This document shows, in pieces, positions 10,146 through 20,412 of a DNA stretch of 64,000 nucleotides; positions within the stretch are counted from its first letter, which is position 1, and every line of letters begins with the position of its first letter. Origin of the DNA: Euleptes europaea. Lineage: Eukaryota; Chordata; Lepidosauria; Squamata; Sphaerodactylidae. The notes under the pieces were generated by a model. That model was not told the origin of the DNA, did not search any database, and worked only from the letters and a program-made list of their open reading frames with translations. The stretch is taken from NCBI RefSeq assembly GCF_029931775.1, contig NC_079321.1:17442501-17506500 (forward strand). The letters are read 5' to 3'. A program made the position numbers and the translations under genes.

Positions 10146-10156
10146 CTCTGCTACCA
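10146..10156 (-). other. Primer-binding site, initiator Met tRNA
   Basis: Two bases inside the 5' LTR the minus strand reads TGGTAGCAGAG. This is complementary to the 3' end of vertebrate initiator methionine tRNA including CCA. The primer choice fits the Ty1/copia group. Confidence 0.8.
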
Positions 10157-10158
10157 CT

Positions 10159-10683
10159 TGTTGGGGAATCGGGGCCCCAGTTCCTGTAAAGGGAACCCCG
10201 ATATTTAATTTTCTGCTACCAAATCAGAGGGATTGGATCGTTCCTCTTGAACTATGAGAATTGAGATCACACACACGCACAAAAGAGGCAAGATGCATTT
10301 GTCTTGAAGTAAAACAATCTTTACTCTAACTCAGGGTAGGGAAAAAGTCACTGGGATACAAAACAAATAATATCTGTCTACATTCTATGTTTCCTATACT
10401 TGCCAAAACCTTTGGCAAGGCACTAAGCTTACTTACGAGTAGGCACCCTTAGCAAAAGGAGAGCCTCTCTCCATCCTGCCTGTTCAGCAGTCAAGCAAAA
10501 GGAGAATGTGGCGTGGTCAACTGCTTTCAGTTCTAACAAAGAAATCGAAAGCAGTTGAACATGCATGTATACGTGACCCTCGGGCACTATTGCAATGGCC
10601 ACTACACTGACCATTAGGTTAGTTGCAATATTAACCCTTTAACTGTCTGATATGTAACAAAGCTCGCTCTCTAATACCCAACA
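10159..10683 (-). repeat. copia-type element, 5' LTR
   Basis: 525-bp LTR, on the 5' side in element orientation. Same ends and sequence as its partner apart from one 7-bp length difference. Confidence 0.95.
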
Positions 10684-10754
10684 AGTTGTAAACCACTTTG
10701 TATCCGCATCGGTATCTTTAATGGATACCAATATTACGGATACCGTGGACTGCC

Positions 10755-11040
10755 AAAAAACCCCAAATCAAGCCTGAACTGACCCTAGAAGCTAAAATGA
10801 CTAAACTGAGGCTATTGTATTTTGGTCACATTATGAGAAGATAAGAGTCACTGGAAAAGACAGTCATGCTAGGAAAAGTTGAGGGCAGCAGGAAAAGAGG
10901 AAGACCCAACAAGAGATGGATTGACTCAATAAAGGAAGCCACAGCCCTCAATTTGCAAGATCTGAGAAAGGCTGTCAAAGATAGAACATTTTTGATTCAT
11001 AGGGTCGCCATGAGTCGGAAGTGACTTGAAGGCACAACAC
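10755..11040 (+). mobile_element. BovB/RTE LINE 3' end, copy 1
   Basis: Degraded translation of the BovB C-terminus (LRLLYFGHIMRR, SLEKTVMLGKVEGSRKRGRP, KDRTF...IHRVAMSRK) followed by the BovB 3' tail with an ACACA-type end. It is closely related to 19613-19912. The frame is interrupted and 5'-truncated. Confidence 0.9.
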
Positions 11041-11044
11041 ATGC

Positions 11045-11904
11045 ACATCCCCATTGGGAGAAAAAAACTAGATATAAATGTTAAAAAATAATCATCCAAC
11101 ATCACTAAATTCAAGCTTTGTTGGTTCAAGTGAATGTTTTTTCCCCACTCTGCACAGGAAGACCATCTACAGTTTAGCTCGTAAACCAGTAATTGCTGCA
11201 CAGTCCTGGAAGGAGAAGAAAATGGTAAACGAGTGGTGAGGATAAATGAGAGCCGAATCAAAAGTGATTGGATACCCATTAAATGTTCTCGGAGGAGCTG
11301 CTTTATTTACAAGCGGCTTTTTCATGCCAATTTTACTTTGAAGAAACATAAATTTTATAATTCTCATCATTAGTGCTATAAGCATGGTAAAGTATAAGTT
11401 AATTCTACAGTAATGTGATTATTAAAACCATTAGTCAAAGCCAAGGGATCCATAATTAACTTATTCTCCAGCATCAAGTAAATGATTCTACTGTGTGCTT
11501 TAAGGAAGCGATTGTTCACTGTTATGCAAAACACACCAGAGCTATTAGACCATAAAACTCTGCAATCTTATAATTAAATTATAAATTTTACATATTTTAA
11601 TAATACAACCTATATATTTTAATTGTTTTCTACATAATATTAAAAAAGGAAGACCTATCCTTTGGCTTCCAGCCCAACCAGAACACTCCCATGTGTAACA
11701 GCAATGCTTAACTAGCCACTGAGATTGACAGATGACAGTCGTCTGAACAGGGTTCTGTTCCAGACGTAGAGAGTCCTGAATGGCAATAGAGAGCAATTGC
11801 TTGTTCAGAGAAGGATTAGATTACTCTGGATCAACAAAAGCTCTTCCTTGATTCAGTTGGGTCAATGTAAGATCACACATTTGTGTTAAGATCTTGTGAA
11901 TACA
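11045..11904. other. Unassigned A/T-rich intergenic sequence
   Basis: Open frames on the minus strand (10926-11279, 11167-11385, 11545-11796) show no known domain. No repeat is recognised. Confidence 0.45.
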
Positions 11905-12175
11905 TTGGCTGGAACAGAAGAAGGAGGAGGAGAAGAAGAAGAAGAAGAGTTGGTTTTTATGTGCCAACTTTCTATCCTACTTAAGGAAAAATCAGGAAGA
12001 ATCAAACTGGCTTACAATCACCTTCCCTTCCCCTCCCCACAACAAGCACCCTGTGAGGTAGGTGGGGCTGAGAGAGTGTGACTAGCCCAAGGTTACCCAG
12101 CTGGCTTCATGTGGAGGAGTGGGGGAAACAAATCCAGTTCACCTGATTAGCATCCCACTCCCAACCTCAATTGCC
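11905..12175 (-). repeat. SINE family B
   Basis: Reverse copy beginning with a (GAAGAA)n tail complement and 'GAGTTGGTTTTTATGTGCC', running to the body near 'ACCTGATTAGCATCCCACT'. The head is replaced or diverged. Confidence 0.85.
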
Positions 12176-12454
12176 TGCACTTGTTCAATCAAGCAGCTGG
12201 AGAAAAATGGTAGTGGGGGGTGTATCACAGCATCCAAGCCACTCTAGGATCTCTCCGTAACCTTCACCGTAGAGACTGGGGGAATTTACCATAGAGTCTT
12301 AACCATAGAGACTGGGGGAATTCCTAAAGTATTGGAAGGGGCTGGGACATCAGTGATGCTCCTCCCTCCACAGGTTCCACCTCAAGTGCACCTGGGACTT
12401 GCAGGTGGGGGCTGGTAACCTGGTTGTTGCAAGATAACATATTATGTTGGTGAA

Positions 12455-12662
12455 AAGTGCTGTCAAATTACAGCTGACTTATGGTTACCTGTAGAGTTTT
12501 CAAGGCAAGAGACGAACAGAGGTGGTTTGCCATTGTCTGCCTCTGTGTAACAACCCTGGACTTCTTTGGTTGATCTCCCATCCATGTGCTAACCAGCGCT
12601 GATCCTCCTTAGCTTCTGAGATCTGATGAGATTGAGCTAGCCTGGGCCATCCAGGTCAGGGC
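12455..12662 (-). repeat. 5S rRNA-derived SINE, copy 2
   Basis: Reverse copy. It contains TTAGCTTCTGAGATCTGATG and 'GATCTCCCATCC', the complement of 5S internal promoter sequence, and the 'GTCAAATTACAGCTGACTTA' tail. It is diverged and not a functional 5S gene. Confidence 0.85.
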
Positions 12663-13108
12663 AATGTGTTGCAACAGCAAAACAGAGAATTGGCAGCCAA
12701 TATGTTAATAATGGCACGGATTAATTTGAAGTGAGAAATTGAAAATATATACACTGAAGATTGGTTCTGGGACGAACATGTCAAGACACATCTGGGGAAA
12801 TTCTCTTTGGTTTCCTTTTGGAAGATTTTACTGCTGTTAATTGGATGGATTAGGTACATACCGTTAAATGTTATTATTTTTGTGATGTGTATTTGCTATG
12901 GAGCTTTTCATTTTTAATATTGTGCTTGGCGATCAAAACCACAGTTTAAAAAAAAATGCATCAGGAGGCACTGAAGAAAACAGCTCTTCCGCTTCAGCTG
13001 CAAGGAGTTTTCTTCACATAGAAAGCAGTATCCAGAACTGTGCCAAAGAGGACAATTTATTCTTGACTCTGAAGCACTGGCAAAGCAGGAATCTGGTGCT
13101 GATTTCTC
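12663..13108. other. Proximal upstream region of the KAZALD-type gene
   Basis: No repeat family is recognised in this stretch directly upstream of the first coding exon, in contrast to the repeat-dense DNA around it. It is a candidate for promoter or 5' UTR sequence. Confidence 0.35.
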
Positions 13109-13116
13109 TTTAAAAG
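13109..13116 (+). promoter_or_regulatory. Possible TATA-like box of the KAZALD-type gene
   Basis: TTTAAAAG lies about 130 bp before the chosen start codon, which would place transcription start near 13140. The region is not CpG-rich, so a TATA-type tissue-specific promoter is reasonable. An upstream non-coding exon cannot be excluded. Confidence 0.25.
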
Positions 13117-13245
13117 ACTCTGTGCTGTAGGTTCATATTCCAAAAATCCAACCGGGGATGTGACATGCCGTCTCCTCCTCCCTCTCTCTTTCTCTTCTGG
13201 CTGGCCTCCAAAGGTCTTTGCTTCTCGCTCAGTCTTTTTCTCAAG

Positions 13246-13705
13246 ATGAAACCCTTGTTAGTTCCAGCCCTTTTGGTTGCTCTGGTGCAACTTTCTCAGA
13301 GCTTCCCCATCTGGTACCACAGGGGCTGGTTGCGACTGCTCAGAGAAGGGGACAGCTGTGGCACGTGCAAGTCAGAACTGTGCTCCGTGCCGACGAACTG
13401 TCGCGCGGGAACAGTGTTGGACTCTTGTGGGTGCTGTCCCGAGTGTGCAAACTTAGAAGGGCAAATTTGCGACTTGGACGCGAGGAGTAATTTCTACGGC
13501 CTCTGCGGAGACAACCTGGAGTGCCGGCTGGACACTGAGGACATTAAATTTGGAGAAATTCCCGAACCGCAGTGCGTGTGTACATCCCAGGAAAGTGTTT
13601 GCGGACCTGAAGGGAAGACCTATGAGAACATCTGCCAGTTCCATGAAGCTTATGCGGAGAAGGGGAAAAACAGGACCATAAAGCATACAGGACCCTGTGA
13701 ATCAG
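13246..13705 (+). CDS. KAZALD1-like: KAZALD-type gene, coding exon 1
   Basis: First of four coding exons (13246-13705, 22914-23074, 26458-26602, 29360-29490) giving 298 residues; human KAZALD1 has 304. It encodes a signal peptide (residues 1 to about 20, MKPLLVPALLVALVQLSQS), the conserved RGWLRLL segment, an IGFBP-type cysteine module (C38-C93, with the CGCCPEC motif at 61-67) and a Kazal domain (about C110-C151), plus an N-glycosylation site NRT at 142. The start at 13246 is preferred because it begins the signal peptide with A at -3; an in-frame ATG lies 27 codons upstream. It ends TCAG|GTAAG in phase 1. By family it should be secreted, acting in extracellular matrix or growth-factor modulation. 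The nearest family member is KAZALD1, but position suggests a paralogue. Confidence 0.95.
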
Positions 13706-13865
13706 GTAAGGGAATGCAAATGCAGGGCTTCAGGGGTATAAAGAAAGGAAGACTGCGATTGTTGCTCTCTTTCAATGCAATGCTGTTTAGAATCCCTCCA
13801 GTCAAAGCTTATTGAGTTCAGTGGGCTTAGATTGGAGTCACTCTCAGATAGGATAGTGTTGCAGG

Positions 13866-14065
13866 TCTAGCCAGTGGGGTGTGGTGCAATAAAATTGGGG
13901 AGATCCAACCTCAAATTCCTCTTGGCCGTGGAAACTCCCTGGGTAACACAGGGTGGGTCACTCTTCTTAACCTACCTAAGATGGTTATTTTAAGCATAAA
14001 ATGAGGGAAGGGAGAAGTATACGCTTCCCTCAGCTCTTTGGAGGAAGGGTGGAATAAAACTGTGG
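13866..14065 (+). repeat. SINE family A, old diverged copy
   Basis: Recognisable only by the order of blocks: AGCCAGTGGGGTGTGG, then 'TTCTTAACCTACC', then 'TAAGCATAAAATGAGGGAAG' and 'TTTGGAGGAAGGGTGGAATA'. It lies in intron 1 of the KAZALD-type gene. Confidence 0.6.
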
Positions 14066-14079
14066 TGGAACCCTAACAG

Positions 14080-14380
14080 TAGTAGAAGAGTTGGTTTTTA
14101 TAGGCTGACTTCCTCTTCCACTTAAGGTAGAATCAAGCAGGCTTATGATCACCTTCCCTTCCCCTCCCCACAACGGATACCTTGTGAGGTAATCTGGGCT
14201 GAGAGAGTGTGACAAGCCCAAGGTCACCCAGCTGGCTTCATGTGTAGGAATGGGGAAACCAACCCAGTTCACCAGATTAGCATCTGCCGCTCATGTGGAG
14301 GAGTGGGGAATCAAACCCGGTTCTCCAGATCAGAGTCCACCACTCCAAACCACCGCTCTTAACCACTACACCATGCTCTG
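14080..14380 (-). repeat. SINE family B, near full length
   Basis: Reverse copy including the head (complement of 'AGCATGGTGTAGTGGTTAAG' near 14360-14380), the duplicated middle 'GTGGGGAA(T/A)C' blocks and the terminal 'AGAGTTGGTTTTTATAGGC'. It lies in intron 1 of the KAZALD-type gene. Confidence 0.9.
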
Positions 14381-14587
14381 CAACCCACCTTTGAGAGTTA
14401 AGTAGTTGGGCAAAGTGGTATATAAATCTGTAGCTTGGTGGGTTGGCCCATATCAGTGGCGTAGGTATGTGGGTTATTTTTCCTGGAGTCAAAAGGAATC
14501 CCTCTCCCCAATTTTTGTTCCTAATACTGACATTTCTCCAGCCAATCTTTCCCATTGGCAGCAACAAGAAGTTCCTTTCAAAGTGTC

Positions 14588-14733
14588 TTAGGGCACTTTC
14601 ACACATGCCAAATAATGCACTTTGAAGCTGGATTTTACTGTGTGAACTGGCAAAATCCGCTTGCAAATGATCGTTAAAGTGTACTGAAAGTGGGTTGAAA
14701 GTGCATTATTTGGCATGTGTGGAAGTGCCCTTA
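14588..14733. mobile_element. Palindromic MITE, Harbinger-like
   Basis: Element 14591-14730 with inverted ends GGGCACTTTCACACATGCC and a near-perfect complement, about 38 bp per arm, flanked on both sides by TTA. A 3-bp TWA duplication and GGGC-type ends fit PIF/Harbinger. The whole 140 bp folds into a hairpin. Confidence 0.75.
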
Positions 14734-15019
14734 GGTGGCATTAAACCTTTGGAAGATAAAACCCCAAACCTTCTATTGATACTTGCAAGCTTGCTAAAAC
14801 AAAACAAAACAAAAAGCAAAACAACCCAAACAAAAAAACTTTAAGGAAGCCACAATAGGTATCGTCAAGTGTCTCTGTGCTCCTGAAGATAGCAACTCAC
14901 AGTGTGGCATATTAGTGGCTTGCAAACTTCTATATTAACTCCCAGCAGAATCGGTACCACTAATTAATGAATGGCAGGATCAAAGGCTAACAGGGCACCA
15001 ACAAAAGGCCAGGCAAGAT

Positions 15020-15172
15020 TTGAGTCCAGAAGCACCCTCCCTTTGTCAGGGAGCTTTGACCCTTGAAAGATTATACCCTGGGAAAAATTTGTTGGCCTTT
15101 AAGGTGCTGCTGGACTTGAATCTTGCTCTTCTACTGCAGGCCAATACGTCTACCCACCTGAAACTATCTTTA
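15020..15172 (+). repeat. Penelope-like-derived repeat fragment
   Basis: Contains 'CAGGGAGCTTTGACCCTTGA' and 'GGCCTTTAAGGTGCTGCTGG', blocks typical of a widespread reptile repeat. I link it to Penelope-like elements because the CTGACGA...GAAA hammerhead-like core appears in degraded form. It encodes nothing. Confidence 0.5.
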
Positions 15173-15174
15173 TG

Positions 15175-16610
15175 GAAGGCAAGGCAGGGAATGGTCACTA
15201 TTTATTTATTTGGACAAATCTTTCGCAAGGTTTTCGGGATACCACATTTGTAGAGCAAAAACAACTGGACAACAGAAAGCAGTTTGGAGAGCGCTTGTGT
15301 AATGTTCCAAGCTTCATGCAAGGGAAGGATCCCAAGAGCTAAAGAGAATGCTTGCAAGTCAGGTTTCAGGTTGCAATAATTTGGGATTTTTTTTCACATC
15401 TACACGTTGATGCATATTGTCTTCAAAATATACGGCCTGAGAAATCTCTCACAATTCTTATGAGATCTTACTGTTATGCCAAGGAACAAACTTTGGCATG
15501 CAACTTCCCTTCATGGGGGGGGGGGGGGGAAGCCCATCCAAAAATGACAAAAGAATTGGGGCATTAGTATTTAGCCCACTGACAACTTTACAGCGTGATG
15601 TGCAAATGATCCATTCCTCAGCAATTAGCATCATCCGTCTCACACATTTCCCAGTAATTTGGGGAGAGATCCAAACAGCACATGGTTCTGAAGCCAAGCA
15701 TGCAAGAGAGACAAAAGGGACTCGCATACCCATGTTATACAGCACTCACTCATTGCTAAATGCACACTGTGTGGGCTCACAGGCTCTCCGGTTATATATA
15801 TATATGTTATATAAATGTGCTCTGGCATATATGCTTACATCAGTGAAGTCTTCCTGGGAAGTTTCACGGTGCACACGAATTGTGATGGTTTGCTAATGCA
15901 AAGATTAGGAGGACTCCTCCCCCAAATACTGAAAACAAAGGAATAGAGCCAAACCCAGAAGTGACATCAATGAGGACTCTAAATAAATGGCCGTGCAGTT
16001 CAATAGCACTTGGCAAAGCTTCCTATAACTGGATAGGATCCTGCTGTGGTGGGTTGAACATCGCCCATTCTGTGGTCTCAACCCATTCTGTGGTCTGCCC
16101 AGGACGCTGGGCTGCTTTCCAGAGGCGGGATGATTCTCCATGTAGCTCTTGCTGTGGCTGTAAAGGCCAAGGCATTCACGACAGCAGTGGAGAATCTGCA
16201 CGGCAGGTTTCCAGTGCTGCCCTGAGCCAGTCCGCTCAGAATCTTACTGATGTGAATTCAATGGGGCTTATTCCCAGGAAAGTATTCTTAGGATACTGTT
16301 CCCCGAGTTTCCCTTGCTGCAGCCAGCCCCCTTGTGGCTGCCATTTCTCCCCCCACACCACAAACACGCTGGAGGGCTTTTTCCTGCCTTAAAAAAAAAT
16401 CTGCAATTACTAAGGCACTATAGCACAATAACATCATAACCATCTTTTGTCACAGTCCTCTGAGTTCTCCCTTCCCCCCCCCCAGATGCACCCTTTCCCC
16501 TTATATCTAACTTCACCTTGTCTAGCTTACCTCTTACATTTGTCTGTTTATTTTTTAAACAAAAATGGGGAAGTCATAGGGAATTGTAGCAATAGATGGT
16601 TATATCATTA
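15175..16610. other. KAZALD intron 1, unassigned
   Basis: No exon or repeat is identified. It contains a G run at about 15517-15529, a short (TA)n near 15796, and open frames without a domain signature. Confidence 0.45.
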
Positions 16611-16612
16611 TA

Positions 16613-16899
16613 GGCCTTTTATGCAGGGACGTTTCCCTGCGGTCACCCCCGCCGACTGCTTTGCGGCTTCTTTTTTATTATGCATGCCTTTTCCAACAGT
16701 CAGAGGTCGGCTCGCTCTCCCCGCACGTTTTGCCCGTGTTTTCCCAAAGCTGTTTTAGCCAGAATTTGGAAAATGTGGGCAAAACGCACCAGGAGAACAA
16801 GACGACCTCTGATGGGCGGAAAAGGCATGCATAATCAAAAGGAAGCCCCAAAGCAGTCGGCAGGGGTGACTGCGGGGAAACGCCCCTGCATAAAAGGCC
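16613..16899. mobile_element. Palindromic MITE, GGCCTTTTATGCA ends
   Basis: 287-bp element whose ends are inverted repeats, GGCCTTTTATGCAGGG against its complement. Inner arms also pair (GGCATGCATAAT near both sides). A short ATA-like duplication flanks it. It is related to 39.17-39.63 kb and resembles 55781-56177. The Harbinger assignment is tentative. Confidence 0.75.
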
Positions 16900-17339
16900 A
16901 TAAGGATATGTCAATTCCTGTTTTTTCCTTTTAAACCCCAAATGCCTTCTTTTGGGGGGGGTGACTGCAGGGGATTGACGTGAGGAAAATGGTGGTGATA
17001 TGAGCCAAAAACTCACGACTTCTCACAACTTGCAAAGATGCATTGGCTGTGACCTTTTTGTCCCCCACCCCCTGGCTTTTAAAAAATAAATAATTGCAAA
17101 ATCACATAATGTAATTATGGCTGCCATCCTATGTGCCTTACCTGGAAATAGGTGTCATTGAACATAATGGGACTTAAGAAGACAAGCTGAGGTTTGTGCT
17201 GTATATCACTTTCCATGTTAACGTTTCCATTTCTGCTACCTCCCATTCATGCAGACTGTTCCCAGGATTCAGAAATGCCAAGGAAAATTAACAACCCTTG
17301 TGCCTAGATATTTCAAGACTATCTGCACAGAGGCCTGCA

Positions 17340-17555
17340 CTTATTTATTATTCTATTTATTTATACCCTAACATTCTATCCAATGGGGACCCAAAGTGGC
17401 TTACATCGTTCTCCTCTCCTCCATTTTGTACTCACAACGGCCCTGTGAGGTATGTTAGGCGGAGTATGACTGGCCTAAGGGCATCCAGCAAGCTTTCATG
17501 GCAGAACTGGATCTCCCAGATCCCATTCTGACTAATCACTGGCTCTCACTTCATA
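17340..17555 (-). repeat. SINE family A
   Basis: Reverse copy from the 'CAATGGGGACCCAAAGTGGC' 3' region through 'GGCCCTGTGAGGTATGTTAG' to the head complement 'CTAATCACTGGCTCTC'. Confidence 0.8.
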
Positions 17556-17559
17556 ATTA

Positions 17560-18840
17560 GAAATAAGTCGTTTTTAGACATTACAGGTGCACATGCCAGA
17601 CGTCTACCAGTCATGCAACCTTCCAATAAGTGTCATTACCATGGTGTGTGAATAGGGGTAACACATGTATCTACCATGCACGTACAGCCACAGTATATAC
17701 GACCGGACCCCTGGATTTTTCAGGGGTTTTGTTCACACATCTCCACTCCAGGCTGTATGTTGCCCCAGTTGATGCAATAGGGTGACAGGATCACAGGTTG
17801 CTGGTGTTCCCATTACGTATGTTCCTGAGATGTGCAATCGTAATGTCTGAAGAGGGCGATAATGTAGCTAGAATGGGTACATGATATATTCTGGGAGAAA
17901 ACCCACAAGGACTGCAGTTCTGTGATGCTTTCTAGAACTACAGCATATCTTTTTTGGTGTTCTACATTAACAGCCACCACAAGAAAAACCCACTTATTAC
18001 CATTATGCGTTCGTTGATTGTCTGGCTGTCATCTGCTAGAAACCCAAATTGCAAAATTTTTGTTTTTAAACACATATAAGCCAAACCTTGATGCAATTGG
18101 GAAGAAACACCCTTCTCCTCCTCCCTATAATGAGAGACAGCAAAAGGCAAGATATGTGTGAATGTTATTCAAAAATACTGTGTGGTCTGTTTGTGTGTGG
18201 GTGGTTAATATAAAGGAAACTTGTGAAGAAAGGGATGGCTCACAGTAACAACAATTGTGCTTTTTTCATTCTCTGGCTCTCTGGCACTTCCTGACCATTA
18301 TTGTTCAACAGTTAGGTTATTTAATGGGCTCAAAGGACTAGATTCACTCCCTCTAGCGGCTAGATTACAAATACACAAACTTTTTTTAAAAAATCCTCTC
18401 TGTAGATTTGTCTGCGCCGTGATTGTAATCATTCTAGTTGATCCAATATTTGACAAATTTAATCTGAATGTGGAATTGAGAACGGCATTGAAATTGCATG
18501 GAAATGCGCCCCCCCCAAAAGCACAACAACTTTAATAGCTTGATCAAAATGAAAGTTATAAAACAGAACTTCATGCCCAACTTAAAAGGTAGCAAATCAC
18601 ACCATTTGCAGCTTCAATTGTTCTTCATGCTGGGTTCAAAATTAACAGCTACTATTCAAAAGAGGGGGGTAGACTTGAGCATAAACATATGGGAAGTTCT
18701 GTCTCAAGGGCCACAGCAGTAGCAAAAGAACAAAAACTGGTTTTTATTTTTTTAACGGTATCAAAACATTGTAATGGTATGTGTGGATGCTGAGGCTCCA
18801 GTCCTACATAAGAGTACCTTCTGAAATTCAATTGAAGCCT
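17560..18840. other. KAZALD intron 1, unassigned
   Basis: No recognised exon or repeat. Short open frames (18257-18535, 18498-18722) lack family signatures, although the first has an 'ALPLAARLQIHKLF' stretch that may derive from a LINE. Confidence 0.4.
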
Positions 18841-18844
18841 ATGG

Positions 18845-19080
18845 GGTACCAGCAGGTATCATTTCAGACTGAGATCTGGAAGACCCACGTTCGAAACGCC
18901 ACTCTGCCATGGAAGCTTGCTGAGTTATCTTGAGCAGGTCACACACGTTCAGCCTAAACTAATTTACAGGGTTGTTGTGAGGATAAAAATGGAGGAAAGA
19001 GGAACTATGTCAGCTTGTTTGGGTCCCCATTGGGGAGAAAGGTGGATTATAAATTTAATAAATAAAATAACTCTGCTCTG
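18845..19080 (+). repeat. SINE family A
   Basis: Sense copy with 'GAAGACCCACGTTCGAAACG', 'GGGTTGTTGTGAGGATAAAA', 'GGGTCCCCATTGGGGAGAAA' and an AATAAATAAA tail. The head is missing. Confidence 0.8.
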
Positions 19081-19164
19081 GATTATACTCTTGGCCGTGG
19101 GGGTGGGAATCTCAGCTTCGTATTTATGTCCGAGTGAGCAAGTCACACTATAGCATGCCCTGAG

Positions 19165-19365
19165 AGTTGGTGGTGCTCGGAGAACTGAAATTACTATTGA
19201 TCTCCAGACTACAGAGCTTAATCCTCCTGGAGGAAATGGCAGCTGTGGAGGACAAACTCTGTCGCAGTACAGCTCTGGTAAGCTCCATCCCCAGCCTCTG
19301 TTTTCCCCAGGTTCTTCTCTCAAATCTCCAGGAATTTCCCAACCCAGAGTTGGCAAGCCTAGAAG
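19165..19365 (-). mobile_element. MITE family with GGGTTGCCA ends, copy a
   Basis: Diverged reverse copy. It holds 'AATTTCCCAACCCAGAGTTG' and a 'CTCCTGGAGGAAATGGC' block. Related copies are at 19.41, 24.24, 25.59, 28.53, 34.57, 45.87 and 47.40 kb. Confidence 0.65.
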
Positions 19366-19406
19366 GGGAGGAGAAAAGGGAGCAGCCCTGAGAGAAGCTG
19401 CAGATT

Positions 19407-19612
19407 GGATAGGGTTGCCAGGTCCCTCTTCGCCGCCGGCAGGAGGTTTTTGAGGAGGAGCCTGAGGAGGGCGGGGTTTGGGGAGGGACTTTAATGCCGT
19501 AGAGTCTAATTGTCAAAGCTGCCATTTTCTCTAGGGCAACTGATCTCTATTAGCTGGAGATCAGTTGTAATAGCGGGAGATCTCCAGCTAGTACTGGACT
19601 TTTGCTCCTTTC
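19407..19612 (+). mobile_element. MITE family with GGGTTGCCA ends, copy b
   Basis: Begins TAGGGTTGCCAGGTCCC and runs through the paired GATCTC...GGAGATCAGTTGTAATAG block. The right end is replaced by the BovB piece at 19613. The superfamily is unknown to me. Confidence 0.7.
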
Positions 19613-19912
19613 TACAACTAAAGCCTGAACTGACTCTAGAAGCTAAAATGACTAAACTGAGGCTGTCGTATTTTGGTCATGTCATGAGACGACAAGAGTC
19701 ACTGGAAAAGGCAGTCATGCTAGGAAAAGTTGAGGGCAGCAGGAAAAGAGGAAGACCCAACAAGTGATGGATTGACTCAATAAAGGAAGCCACAGCCTTC
19801 AATTTGCAAGATCTGAACAAGGCTGTCAAAGATAGGACATTTTGGAGGACTTTCATTCATAGGGTCGCCATGAGTCGGAAGCGACTTGACGGCACTTAAC
19901 ACACACACACAC
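19613..19912 (+). mobile_element. BovB/RTE LINE 3' end, copy 2
   Basis: A better preserved copy than that at 10.76 kb. The frame reads LTLEAKMTKLRLSYFGHVMR, then SLEKAVMLGKVEGSRKRGRP, then RTFWRTFIHRVAMSRKRLDG. This is the conserved C-terminal end of the BovB polyprotein, and it ends in an (AC)n tail. 5'-truncated. Confidence 0.92.
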
Positions 19913-20049
19913 AACTAAATACTGACGTGAAGATATTGTTCAAAGATGGAGCGTATTGGCTGAAGGCTGGCAGGCATTCATATGTATACGAGTCATTCGT
20001 AATCACTTTAAAAAAATACTTTGTTATGATAAAAACTAGCCAGAATTAA

Positions 20050-20222
20050 CTATCATAGAAGGCATTAGAGGTCTCCCATCCAAATACTTGCCAGGGTTGA
20101 GGCTGAGAGTGTATGACTGGCCCAACGTCACCCAGCAAGATTCCATGGCAGAGTGGGGATTCGAACCTGGGTTTCCCCAGATCCCAGACTGACACTTTAA
20201 CCACTGCACCATACTGGCACTC
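20050..20222 (-). repeat. SINE family A
   Basis: Reverse copy with 'GGGATTCGAACCTGGGTTTC' (box B complement region) and the head complement ending 'CACCATACTGGCACTC'. The 3' tail is lost. Confidence 0.8.
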
Positions 20223-20335
20223 ATTTGTGTACTATGCCCCCTCAAAAAGAACCAAAAACTTTGCTGTGGTGTACCTCTCGCTAGGAAATTAATTATCTGA
20301 TATAGAAAAGCTAACCAGACACCTAGGGCTTCTTT

Positions 20336-20412
20336 AGTGTACGCCTATATCTGAAAACCCCAAAAGGGGTTGCCATAAGTCGGCTGTGACTTGATGGCAC
20401 TTCACACACACA
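20336..20412 (+). repeat. SINE/BovB-type 3' tail fragment
   Basis: The sequence 'GGTTGCCATAAGTCGGCTGT' followed by GACTTGATGGCAC and (CA)n is the tail shared by BovB and its dependent SINEs. Confidence 0.7.

Larger units (their letters stand above)
5275..10688 (-). mobile_element. Ty1/copia-type LTR retrotransposon, looks whole and young
   Basis: An LTR retroelement in minus orientation. Two LTRs (5280-5811 and 10159-10683) begin TGTTGGGG and end CCCAACA. The 5-bp duplication AGTTG flanks it (5275-5279 and 10684-10688). Inside are gag with one zinc knuckle and a long pol in the copia order protease, integrase, reverse transcriptase, RNase H. A primer-binding site for initiator methionine tRNA and a purine tract are present. 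By eye the LTRs differ only by a 7-bp length difference, so insertion was very recent. No large break is obvious. It sits in repeat-rich DNA about 2.5 kb upstream of the KAZALD-type gene. Confidence 0.95.

Noticed and set aside
13165-13245. Upstream in-frame ATG of the KAZALD-type gene
   Set aside because: Starting there would bury the signal peptide behind 27 residues. The ATG at 13246 directly begins a classic signal sequence.
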